From NCBI GenBank assembly GCA_001916715.1, contig MNSZ01000062.1, positions 61,439-112,310 of the forward strand: DNA of 50,872 nt, read 5' to 3'. The position numbers and the translations under genes are program-made. The notes under the pieces were generated by a model. It was not told the origin of the DNA, made no database searches, and was given only the letters and a program-made list of their open reading frames with translations. Shown here one piece after another: positions 25,125-32,707 of this stretch (the stretch's first letter is position 1; every line of letters starts with the position of its first letter). Origin of the DNA: Firmicutes bacterium CAG:24053_14. GTDB taxonomy: Bacteria > Bacillota > Clostridia > Oscillospirales > Oscillospiraceae.

Positions 25125-25314
25125 TTAGCGTCATTTTTATGTGCGGTATGCCGTCCTCGTCGCGCAAAACGAGGTGATATGCAGCCTTGTCCGCGTCATC
25201 GACCTCCTGATACGGGCAGCTTTGGTCGACCACGAACACCGATACGCGCAATTTGTATATCTCGAACAGCTCCTGCGCGGAAAGCTCATTAAATTGTTTC
25301 ACAACAAATTCCAT
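25120..25314 (-). pseudogene. Remnant of an ElaA-like GNAT acetyltransferase
   Basis: 64 codons resembling the N-terminus of ElaA-family N-acetyltransferases (LSAQELFEIYKLRVSVFVVD, then QSCPYQEVDDADKAAYHLVL). ElaA proteins are about 150 residues, so the acetyl-CoA-binding part is missing; the frame stops in a terminator. There is no ribosome-binding site: the degenerate end of foldback repeat copy I begins one base upstream of the ATG. Both ends have been lost, so I treat it as a non-functional remnant. Confidence 0.7.
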
Positions 25315-25504
25315 TTTTTCGGCGGCGAATTAGCGCATTACTTATACATATATTGCGGTAGCCCGGTTCGTGACATTGGATAAAACCGTGATTGCTACGC
25401 AACGCACTAACGTATGGCGAGGCAACTATGGTTTCCTCCGCACCTTCGATACCGGGTTCAGGCAATATGCGTATTCGTAGATGCGCTAAAGCGCCTCTAA
25501 AAAA
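25315..25504. repeat. Foldback repeat copy I
   Basis: The left end is eroded (TTTTTCGGCGGCGAATTAGCG), followed by the standard CATATATTGCGGTAGCCCGG. The right arm (TCCTCCGCACCTTCGATACC, ATATGCGTATTCGTAGATGC) ends GCGCCTCTAAAAAA. It fills the whole space between the acetyltransferase remnant and the stop codon of the next gene. Confidence 0.85.
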
Positions 25505-26042
25505 TGTTGGTGGTGGAGAGGAAGGCGGCGACGTTTGTGACCTTGCCGTGCTCGAAGGTAAGCTCGATGCTCACTCTGCCCTTTTCCGCGCGGCAGGAGT
25601 TAAAGCCGCCGTCGGCCATCTTGTATCGCGCATCGAGCAGCGCCGTTTTTGCGTCAAGCTCATCGTCGCCGACGCGGATGCCGAGAACGGAGTAAGACTT
25701 CTCGGCCGAGGAAAAGCCGATCACGCCGTAACCGCCAAGCCCGGAATCGGGGTGCTTGCCGAGGTAATAGCGCGTGTCGGTGTCGGCCTGCATTATGCCC
25801 TCGCCGCGCTCGTCTGAGAACCACTCGAATCCGTCGGCGTCATACTGCTTTGCGTCGTCTGCGCTGCGGATGTAGTCGATCGATCCGCCCAGCCGCCAGT
25901 CGGTGAGCGAGCGCGTGTTGAACTGGGCAAGCTCAAACGTTCCGAACCATGTGAACGCGGCGCCCAGCAAAACCGCGGCTGCAAGCAGGATTATTATTGC
26001 AAGCTTTAGTGTTTTTTTAGATATCCTTTTATAAAACGGCAT
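25497..26042 (-). CDS. Membrane-anchored protein of unknown function
   Basis: 181 residues: a basic N-terminus, one membrane helix (about residues 14-32, LAIIILLAAAVLLGAAF), and an extracytoplasmic domain rich in Asp, Gly and Tyr with no family I recognise. GGAG lies eight bases before the ATG. The final codons (NIF) and the TAG stop come from the end of foldback repeat copy I, so the native C-terminus may have been different. It stands alone on the minus strand. Confidence 0.7.
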   Translation of the reverse strand: MPFYKRISKKTLKLAIIILLAAAVLLGAAFTWFGTFELAQFNTRSLTDWRLGGSIDYIRSADDAKQYDADGFEWFSDERGEGIMQADTDTRYYLGKHPDSGLGGYGVIGFSSAEKSYSVLGIRVGDDELDAKTALLDARYKMADGGFNSCRAEKGRVSIELTFEHGKVTNVAAFLSTTNIF

Positions 26043-26243
26043 GTAAAATGCTCCTTTGAATCGTTGTAGATCGATCTGACGTTTCTGACTAAAATATCAT
26101 AACATTTAATGATGAAAAGTCAATAACGGACACTTACCCGAAAAATAAATATTTTGTAAAGAGCAGGATTGTCAATAATGCACTAAATAATTTGCGGATT
26201 TTATGCTAAAACGTCAAATGTTAAGGCGTGGCAAAATTCATGC

Positions 26244-26273
26244 TTCAAGTTCGGCATATGACTATGTTATAAT
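26244..26273 (+). promoter_or_regulatory. Promoter of the SLH 5'-nucleotidase gene
   Basis: TTCAAG (26244-26249), an 18-base spacer and TATAAT (26268-26273), about 45 bases before the start codon. The AT-rich 200 bases upstream hold no gene. Confidence 0.6.
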
Positions 26274-26318
26274 AATTTACATCGGCACAACCGAAAAATT
26301 TTTATCAGGAGGAGCAAT

Positions 26319-28472
26319 ATGAAAAACACCAAGAAACTCCTTTCTCTGCTTCTGGTCATCGCCATGATATTCGCTCTGGCGGTTCCGGCATTCGCAGAAG
26401 GGGAGACCCCGTCTATGGCAGGCAAAACCGTTATTGTACACTCGAACGACGTTCACGGTGCAATAGCCGGCTATGCAAACATTGCTGCACTTGCGGCGGA
26501 GTATGAAAGCCAGGGCGCCAAGGTAATAGTTGCCGATGCAGGCGACTTCAGTCAGGGCAAGGTCGAGGTCAGCTCGAACAAGGGTCTGAACGCGGTCAAG
26601 ATGATGAACGCGGCAGGCTACGACATCGCAACCCTCGGCAACCACGAGTTCGACTACGGCTATGCTCAGCTCAAGGAAAACCTCAAGGAAGCGACATTCA
26701 GCACCATCTGCTGCAACATCCTCGACGAAAACGGCAAGCCCGCATTCGAAGGCAGCAAGGTATTTGACATTGACGGCCTGAAGGTCGGCTTCATAGGCGT
26801 CAACACGCCCGAAAGCCAGACCAAGGCAAACCCGGCGCTCATAAAGGGTCTGACCTGGCTTGCAGGCGCCGACATGGTCAAGGCAGTTCAGGCCGAGGCC
26901 GATAAGCTTAAGGCCGGCGGCACCGACGTTATCGTCGTTCTGTCTCACCTGGGCGTTGATTCCGAAAGCGAGCCCAACCGCTCGACCGACCTGTGGGCAG
27001 GTCTCACCGGCGTTGACTTCATCATCGACGGCCACTCTCACAGCGTTATGGAAAAGGGCGATAATAACGAGCCCATCCAGTCCACCGGCACCGCATTTGA
27101 AAACGTCGGCGTTATCGTTATCGACAATGCCACCAAGAAGATCGAAAAGAACATGCTCGTCAAAGTGACTGAAGACTCTGCAAAGGACGAGGCAGTCGCA
27201 AAGGCAGCTCAGGACATCACCGACGCTATCAACGCCGAGTACGGCGCCGTCTTCGCAAAGAGCGAGGTCGAGCTTAACGGCGACAGAAGCTACAGCAGCA
27301 AGACCGACCTCTACGGCAACCGCGACGGCGAGACTAACCTCGGCAACCTCATCACCGACTCCATGGTATGGTCGGTCAAAAAGACCGGCGGCGTGACGGT
27401 TGACGAGAAGAACATCGTTGCAGTCACAAACGGCGGCGGCATCCGCGCGGCGATCAAGGCCGGCGACGTCACCAAGAAGGACGTAAACACCGTTCTGCCC
27501 TTCGGCAACACCATTGCCGTTGTCTATGTTACCGGCGCAAAGCTGCTCGAGGCTCTCGAGGCTTCGACCTACTGCTCGCCCGACAGTGCGATCGGCGGCT
27601 TCCCCCAGGTTTCCGGAATAAACTACACCGTCGATGCATCCAAGGCATATGATGCAAACGACACTACCTATCCCGGCTCGACCTACTACGGTCCCAAGAC
27701 CATAAACCGCGTTACCATCGACAGCATAAACGGCCAGGCGTTTGACGCAAAGGCAACCTATGCGGTCATCACCAACAACTTCCTCGCAGCCGGCGGCGAT
27801 ACCTACTATGCATTCGCCTCCGCAAGCGCTCAGTTCGACACCGGCATTCCTCTTGACGAGGCACTGATGGACTACATCACCACCGAACTCAAGGGCGTCA
27901 TCGGCGAGCAGTACAAGGCTCCGCAGGGCCGCGTCAGCTACACCGAGCCGTTCACCGACGTGACGGCAGGCGTATACCATGACGCTATCATGTGGGCATA
28001 CAAGAGCAAGATCACGACCGGCGTTACCGAAACCACCTTCGCTCCCAAGGACAGCTGCACCCGCGCTCAGATAGTCACCTTCCTGTACCGCGCGGCAGGC
28101 TCGCCCGAGGTCGCCGAGAACGTTACCAATCCCTTCACCGACGTCAGCAAGGACAGCGTTTACTACAACGCTATCATGTGGGCTGTCGAGAAGAAGATCA
28201 CGACCGGCGTGACCGAAACCACCTTCGAGCCCAATTCCCCCTGCACCCGTGCTCAGATAGTCACCTTCCTGTACCGCGCGGCAGGCTCGCCCGAGCTTGC
28301 AAAGGACGCAGCAAATCCGTTTAGCGACGTGTCCGACAGCAGCGTTTACTACAACGCCATCCTGTGGGCGGTCGAAAAGAAGATCACGACCGGCGTGACC
28401 GAAACGACCTTCGTTCCCAACGACACCTGCACCCGTGCACAGGCCGTCACCTTCCTGTACCGCGCAAAGTAA
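26319..28472 (+). CDS. Secreted 5'-nucleotidase/2',3'-cyclic phosphodiesterase with three SLH domains
   Basis: Extracellular nucleotide hydrolase that would release nucleosides and phosphate. 717 residues: signal peptide cleaved after AFA (residue 26), metallophosphatase domain (about 36-270, HSNDVHG at 41-47, GDFSQG, GNHE at 107-110, GHSHS), 5'-nucleotidase C-terminal domain (about 310-500, TNGGGIR and LPFGNTIAVV), and three SLH repeats (about 540-717) that anchor it to the wall. GGAGGAGC precedes the ATG. Codon use is strongly biased toward a highly expressed gene set, like dnaK. It fits with the nucleoside importer and salvage genes at 39-47 kb. Confidence 0.93.
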   Translation: MKNTKKLLSLLLVIAMIFALAVPAFAEGETPSMAGKTVIVHSNDVHGAIAGYANIAALAAEYESQGAKVIVADAGDFSQGKVEVSSNKGLNAVKMMNAAGYDIATLGNHEFDYGYAQLKENLKEATFSTICCNILDENGKPAFEGSKVFDIDGLKVGFIGVNTPESQTKANPALIKGLTWLAGADMVKAVQAEADKLKAGGTDVIVVLSHLGVDSESEPNRSTDLWAGLTGVDFIIDGHSHSVMEKGDNNEPIQSTGTAFENVGVIVIDNATKKIEKNMLVKVTEDSAKDEAVAKAAQDITDAINAEYGAVFAKSEVELNGDRSYSSKTDLYGNRDGETNLGNLITDSMVWSVKKTGGVTVDEKNIVAVTNGGGIRAAIKAGDVTKKDVNTVLPFGNTIAVVYVTGAKLLEALEASTYCSPDSAIGGFPQVSGINYTVDASKAYDANDTTYPGSTYYGPKTINRVTIDSINGQAFDAKATYAVITNNFLAAGGDTYYAFASASAQFDTGIPLDEALMDYITTELKGVIGEQYKAPQGRVSYTEPFTDVTAGVYHDAIMWAYKSKITTGVTETTFAPKDSCTRAQIVTFLYRAAGSPEVAENVTNPFTDVSKDSVYYNAIMWAVEKKITTGVTETTFEPNSPCTRAQIVTFLYRAAGSPELAKDAANPFSDVSDSSVYYNAILWAVEKKITTGVTETTFVPNDTCTRAQAVTFLYRAK

Positions 28473-28513
28473 TTTTGCGCCCGGCAGGAGCTGAGGCTTA
28501 TAATTAAATATGT

Positions 28514-28548
28514 AGCACCCGAAGCCTTGCGGCTTCGGGTGCTTTTTT
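28514..28548 (+). terminator. Terminator of the SLH nucleotidase gene
   Basis: AGCACCCGAAGCC and its perfect complement with a four-base loop, followed by TTTTTT. Confidence 0.92.
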
Positions 28549-28611
28549 GCCGAGCAAAACTTTCGCGCGAAAAAATATATAAATTTTCGCACGAATTTTT
28601 TAATAAAAGCC

Positions 28612-28640
28612 TTGACAAGAATAAAAAACAGTGCTATATT
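28612..28640 (+). promoter_or_regulatory. Sigma-A promoter of the heat-shock operon
   Basis: TTGACA (28612-28617), a 17-base spacer and TATATT (28635-28640). The -10 box overlaps the CIRCE operator. Confidence 0.9.
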
Positions 28641-28665
28641 AGCACTCGAAGGCTAAGAGTGCCAA
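28639..28665 (+). promoter_or_regulatory. CIRCE operator (HrcA binding site)
   Basis: TTAGCACTC, nine bases, GAGTGCCAA: one mismatch from the consensus TTAGCACTC-N9-GAGTGCTAA. It overlaps the -10 box, so HrcA should block transcription of hrcA-grpE-dnaK. A further half-site GAGTGCTAA (28680-28688) touches the hrcA start codon, and AGTGCTA (28630-28636) pairs with the left CIRCE arm. Confidence 0.95.
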
Positions 28666-28688
28666 CAGACAAGAGGATTGAGTGCTAA

Positions 28689-29786
28689 ATGAGTATAAGC
28701 GAAAGAAAAAAGAAAATACTCGGCGCACTGGTCGATGAATACATCAAAACTGCCGAGCCTGTCGGCAGCAAGGCCATTGCGAGCATCTCCGGTCTCGGAT
28801 GCAGCAGCGCCACGATACGAAACGAGCTTGCAGAGCTTACGGCACTGGGCTATCTTGAACAGCCGCACACCTCCGCCGGACGCATCCCGACCCCCGCAGG
28901 GTACAGGATGTACGTCAACGAGCTTATGGAAAAGCAGAAGCTTTCCCTTGAGGAGGCTGAGGATATAAACCGGCGCCTGAACGAAAAGCTCACTCAGCTT
29001 GACGAGCAGATGCGCGACGTCGGAAAGCTTGCATCGCAGCTGACCGATTATCCGGCGCTTGCGCTTGCGGCCTACGCTCCGGCGACGATAAAGCGCTTTG
29101 ATCTTATCTATATTGATGCCAACACATTCATAATCGTTGTGATGCTGAGCAACAATACGGTTAAGAACAAGCTCGTAAATCTCCCGGTTTCGGTCGATCA
29201 GCAGATGATACAGAAGCTTGCAACGCTGTTTAACGCAAACTTCACCGGCATCTCGAGCGACAAGATAACGCCGCTGCTGATATCTTCAACAGAGCGCGCC
29301 GCCGGCGACACGATGGGTCTTGCGGCGGTCATAGCGTCGTTTACGATGGAAACGCTCGAAAGCCAGCAGGGTGTCGAGGCCTATATCACCGGCGAGAACA
29401 GGCTGCTCAGCCAGCCCGAGTTCCGCGACCCGGACAAGGCGCATAAGCTGATGAATTACCTTTCCGACGGCGGCCATATAATTGCCGACGCGGAAAACGG
29501 TCTGTTCGATGATAATTCCGAGGTGCGAGTCCTCATAGGCCCGGAGAATATCGCCGAGGAGCTTAAGGATTCAAGCGTTGTTATAGCAAGCTATGACATG
29601 GGCGATAATACGAAGGGGCTGATCGGAGTTGTCGGGCCGACGAGAATGGATTATTCTGCGGTTGCCGCAAAGCTGAGCTTTTTGGCTGCCGGACTTTCCA
29701 AGCGCCTCGGCGCGGGCTCCGCACCGCCGTCGGGCATGCATAATAAGCTTATAATCAAGGGAGATGACATAATAGATGAGCAGTAA
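28689..29786 (+). CDS. hrcA: Heat-inducible transcription repressor HrcA
   Basis: Represses heat-shock genes by binding CIRCE; it becomes inactive when misfolded proteins titrate the chaperones that keep it folded. The 365 residues have the N-terminal winged helix (ERKKKILGALVDEYIKTAEP, SSATIRNELAELTALGYLEQ, HTSAGRIPTPAGYRMYV) and the C-terminal regulatory domain with SSTERAAGDTMG and the conserved IGPENIAEELKDSSVVIASY stretch. AGAGGA precedes the ATG, which is flush with an extra CIRCE half-site. First gene of the operon, so it is autoregulated. It overlaps grpE by 11 bases. Confidence 0.97.
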   Translation: MSISERKKKILGALVDEYIKTAEPVGSKAIASISGLGCSSATIRNELAELTALGYLEQPHTSAGRIPTPAGYRMYVNELMEKQKLSLEEAEDINRRLNEKLTQLDEQMRDVGKLASQLTDYPALALAAYAPATIKRFDLIYIDANTFIIVVMLSNNTVKNKLVNLPVSVDQQMIQKLATLFNANFTGISSDKITPLLISSTERAAGDTMGLAAVIASFTMETLESQQGVEAYITGENRLLSQPEFRDPDKAHKLMNYLSDGGHIIADAENGLFDDNSEVRVLIGPENIAEELKDSSVVIASYDMGDNTKGLIGVVGPTRMDYSAVAAKLSFLAAGLSKRLGAGSAPPSGMHNKLIIKGDDIIDEQ

Positions 29787-30375
29787 CAAAGATAAAAAAG
29801 AGCAGGAGCCTCAGACCGAAGAAATAAAGGAAGAAAAGGTCGAGACCGCTGCCGAAGAAATAAAGGAAGAGGCAAAAACCGAATCCAAGGAAGAAAAAAC
29901 GGAAAAGAAGCATAAGAAAGAGTCCAAAAAAGAGGCCGAGATAAAGGAAACGGCCGAAAAGCTCATTCAGGCGGAAAAGGAAAAGTACCTCAGGCTATGC
30001 GCCGAGTACGATAACTTCCGCAAGCGCAGCCAGAAAGAGCGCGAGGGCCTGTACGCCGATATAAAGGCGGACACGCTGCTCAAATTCCTTCCCGTCTACG
30101 ACAATCTGGAAAGAGCGCTCTCCACGCCGACGTCAGACGAAGCGTACCGCAAGGGCGTGGAAATGACGATGGTGCAGTTTAACCAGACGCTCGAAAAGCT
30201 CGGCATAACCGAGATCCCGGCGCTCGGCGAAAAGTTTGATCCGAATGTTCACAACGCGGTCATGCACGTTGAGGACGAGTCCCTCGGAGAAAACGAAGTC
30301 GTCGAGGTGTTCCAAAAGGGCTTCAAGCTCAATGACAAGGTGATCCGTTTCGCTATGGTAAAAGTAGCGAACTGA
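29776..30375 (+). CDS. grpE: Nucleotide exchange factor GrpE
   Basis: Releases ADP from DnaK. 199 residues: a very acidic/lysine-rich disordered N-terminus (about 1-60, repeated IKEE motifs), a long coiled-coil (about 60-110, EKEKYLRLCAEYDNFRKRSQ), and the C-terminal beta domain (GEKFDPNVHNAVMHVEDE, GFKLNDKVIRFAMVKV). The start overlaps the end of hrcA by 11 bases, with an AAGGGAGATGAC ribosome-binding site inside hrcA. Confidence 0.96.
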   Translation: MSSNKDKKEQEPQTEEIKEEKVETAAEEIKEEAKTESKEEKTEKKHKKESKKEAEIKETAEKLIQAEKEKYLRLCAEYDNFRKRSQKEREGLYADIKADTLLKFLPVYDNLERALSTPTSDEAYRKGVEMTMVQFNQTLEKLGITEIPALGEKFDPNVHNAVMHVEDESLGENEVVEVFQKGFKLNDKVIRFAMVKVAN

Positions 30376-30426
30376 TTATAAATTGATTTAGTATATTATT
30401 GACTTTCAAATAGGAGGATTTACATT

Positions 30427-32271
30427 ATGGGTAAGATTATAGGTATTGACCTCGGTACAACTAACAGCTGCGTATCCGTTATGGAAGGCGGCGAGGCTGT
30501 CGTTATCGCAAACGCAGAGGGTGCTCGCACCACTCCGTCGGTCGTTGCATTCACCAAGACCGGTGAGAGAATGGTAGGTCAGGTCGCAAAGCGCCAGGCC
30601 ATCACGAACCCCGACAGGACCATTTCGTCCATCAAGCGTGAAATGGGCACCGCATACAAGGTCACCATTGATAATAAATCATACACTCCGCAGGAGATCT
30701 CCGCAATGATCCTTCAGAAGCTGAAGGCAGACGCGGAGAGCTATCTCGGCCAGCCCGTAACCGAGGCTGTCATCACCGTTCCCGCATACTTCACCGACGC
30801 ACAGCGTCAGGCGACCAAGGACGCAGGCCGCATCGCAGGTCTGGACGTAAAGCGTATCATCAACGAGCCTACCGCAGCGGCTCTGGCATACGGCCTTGAT
30901 AAGGAAAGCGATCAGAAGATCATGGTCTATGACCTCGGCGGCGGCACCTTCGATGTCTCCGTGCTGGAGATCGGCGACGGCGTTATCGAGGTTCTCGCAA
31001 CCGCCGGCAACAACCGCCTGGGCGGCGACGACTTTGACGCATGCATCACCAAGTACCTCGTTGACGAGTTCAAGAAGGCAGAGGGCATCGACCTGTCCGG
31101 CGATAAGGTCGCAATGCAGCGTCTGCGCGAGGCTGCCGAGAAGGCGAAGATCGAGCTGTCCGGCGTTACCACCTCGAACATCAATCTGCCTTACATCACC
31201 GCAGATGCAACCGGCCCGAAGCACCTCGACGTAACTCTGTCGCGTGCAAAGTTCAATGAGCTGACTCATCACCTCGTTGAAAAGACCATGGGTCCTGTAA
31301 AGCAGGCACTGTCCGACTCCGGACTGTCCGCTTCCGATATCTCCAAGGTCCTGATGGTCGGCGGCTCCAGCCGTATCCCGGCAGTTCAGGAGATGGTAAA
31401 GCAGCTGACCGGCAAGGAAGGCTTCAAGGGCATCAACCCCGATGAATGCGTTGCCATCGGCGCAGCTATCCAGGGCGGCGTTCTCGCAGGCGACGTAAAG
31501 GGTGTTCTGCTTCTGGACGTAACTCCGCTGTCTCTGGGCATTGAGACCCTCGGCGGCGTATGCACCCGCCTGATCGAGCGCAACACCACTATCCCGACCA
31601 AGAAGAGCCAGATATTCTCCACCGCGGCCGATAACCAGACCGCAGTTGAGATAAACGTCCTTCAGGGCGAGCGCGAGATGGCTCAGTACAATAAGAGCCT
31701 CGGCCGCTTTAACCTCGACGGTATCGCACCGGCTCGCCGCGGCACTCCGCAGATCGAAGTCACCTTCGATATCGACGCAAACGGCATCGTAAACGTTTCC
31801 GCAAAGGATCTTGGCACCGGCAAGGAGCAGCACATCACCATCACCTCCTCGACCAACATGTCCAAGGAAGATATCGACAAGGCCGTCAAGGACGCCGAGA
31901 TGTACGCAGCGGAAGACGCAAAGCGCAAGGAAGAGGTTGACGCCCGCAACGAAGGCGATCAGATCGTCTACCAGACCGAGAAGACCCTCGAAGAGATGGG
32001 CGATAAGGTCGATCCGAGCATCAAGAGCGAGATAGAAGCAAAGCTTCAGGCGCTCAAGACCGCACTGACCGGCACCGATACCGCAGCCATCAAGAACGCT
32101 ACCAAGGAGCTGACCGATGTGTTCGGCAAGATGTACGAGGCAGCGCAGGCGGCTCAGGCTGCACAGGGCGGCGCAGGCTTTGATCCCAACGCTCAGGCCG
32201 GCGGCAATGCAGGCGGCCAGGATTACTACGACGCAGACTACACCGTAGTTGACGACGACGATAAGAAGTAA
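30427..32271 (+). CDS. dnaK: Molecular chaperone DnaK (Hsp70)
   Basis: ATP-dependent chaperone. 614 residues: ATPase domain (about 1-365) with GIDLGTTNSCV, VPAYFTDAQRQATKDAGRIA, the INEPTAAALAYG and VYDLGGGTFDVS motifs and MVGGSSRIPAVQ. The linker GVLLLDVTPLSLGIET leads into the substrate-binding domain, and a lid of about 100 residues ends in a Gly/Ala-rich tail with VVDDDDKK. AGGAGG precedes the ATG by eight bases, and dnaK follows grpE by 51 bases. Strong bias toward one set of codons fits high expression. Confidence 0.98.
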   Translation: MGKIIGIDLGTTNSCVSVMEGGEAVVIANAEGARTTPSVVAFTKTGERMVGQVAKRQAITNPDRTISSIKREMGTAYKVTIDNKSYTPQEISAMILQKLKADAESYLGQPVTEAVITVPAYFTDAQRQATKDAGRIAGLDVKRIINEPTAAALAYGLDKESDQKIMVYDLGGGTFDVSVLEIGDGVIEVLATAGNNRLGGDDFDACITKYLVDEFKKAEGIDLSGDKVAMQRLREAAEKAKIELSGVTTSNINLPYITADATGPKHLDVTLSRAKFNELTHHLVEKTMGPVKQALSDSGLSASDISKVLMVGGSSRIPAVQEMVKQLTGKEGFKGINPDECVAIGAAIQGGVLAGDVKGVLLLDVTPLSLGIETLGGVCTRLIERNTTIPTKKSQIFSTAADNQTAVEINVLQGEREMAQYNKSLGRFNLDGIAPARRGTPQIEVTFDIDANGIVNVSAKDLGTGKEQHITITSSTNMSKEDIDKAVKDAEMYAAEDAKRKEEVDARNEGDQIVYQTEKTLEEMGDKVDPSIKSEIEAKLQALKTALTGTDTAAIKNATKELTDVFGKMYEAAQAAQAAQGGAGFDPNAQAGGNAGGQDYYDADYTVVDDDDKK

Positions 32272-32289
32272 TCGCAAAGCGACGATATC

Positions 32290-32318
32290 AATATGGGCGC
32301 ACTCTGTGCGCCCATATT
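32290..32318 (+). terminator. Hairpin after dnaK without a T-run
   Basis: AATATGGGCGCAC pairs perfectly with GTGCGCCCATATT. The following bases are GAGCGTTAAAA, so it is not a standard terminator. It may be a weak terminator, a processing site, or a stabiliser of the dnaK mRNA 3' end. Confidence 0.55.
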
Positions 32319-32588
32319 GAGCGTTAAAAAAGTCATATAAAGCAGCAGAAAGCAGCAGACTTTTTTGACTTGAGCGAAAGGAAAAATTGCAATGCAGCGT
32401 GTTCTCCGAGGCGCTTAGTAGAGATAATAGAGTAGCAGGGGAGCACGAGGGGTAGCGAAGCGGCGACGCGGTAGTGAATGACATGCCGGGGGCATGTCAG
32501 AGCCGCGGCGTGACCGAGCCGCAGCGAGAAAAAGGCCCCACTCGTAATCAGATTATAGCCATCAAAAACGTCCGGTACGGGCTTTTTG
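32319..32588 (+). other. Structured noncoding spacer between dnaK and dnaJ
   Basis: No convincing gene. It contains an AAAAAAGTC...GACTTTTTT stem (32329-32371), a possible GTGTTCTCC/GGGGAGCAC stem (32399-32446), and the perfect hairpin GACATGCC-GGG-GGCATGTC (32480-32498), nested in a GCGG/CCGC stem. The density of pairing suggests RNA structure, but I recognise no known RNA family. Confidence 0.45.
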
Positions 32589-32690
32589 ACGAGCGTAGCG
32601 AGATTTTTCGTGAAAACTTGTTTTCACAAAAAATGTGGCGTTAAATTTTTGCGCGCTCAAAAAAGTCGCAGACTTTTTTGACTTGAGCGA
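32589..32690. repeat. Dispersed repeat, copy 2 (first copy at 1-90)
   Basis: GACGAGCGTAGCGAGATTTT, then a GTGAAAAC/GTTTTCAC hairpin and AAAAAATGTGGCG, as at the left edge of the window. Next comes the stem AAAAAAGTC-GCA-GACTTTTTT inside CGCTC/GAGCG. The repeat ends within 15 bases of the dnaJ ribosome-binding site. Confidence 0.75.
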
Positions 32691-32707
32691 AAAAATGAGG
32701 TGAAAGT

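Noticed and set aside
26277..28592. A 771-codon open frame antisense to the SLH nucleotidase
   Set aside because: It is an artefact of the biased codon use of the sense gene. It has no ribosome-binding site and its translation has no domain pattern, whereas the sense protein is a clear 5'-nucleotidase with SLH repeats.
30679..32484. A 601-codon open frame antisense to dnaK
   Set aside because: Same artefact of codon bias; the sense strand is unambiguous DnaK. Antisense frames to rpoD (6635-8080), the BMP gene (41650-42840) and the LRR gene (13599-14813) were rejected for the same reason.
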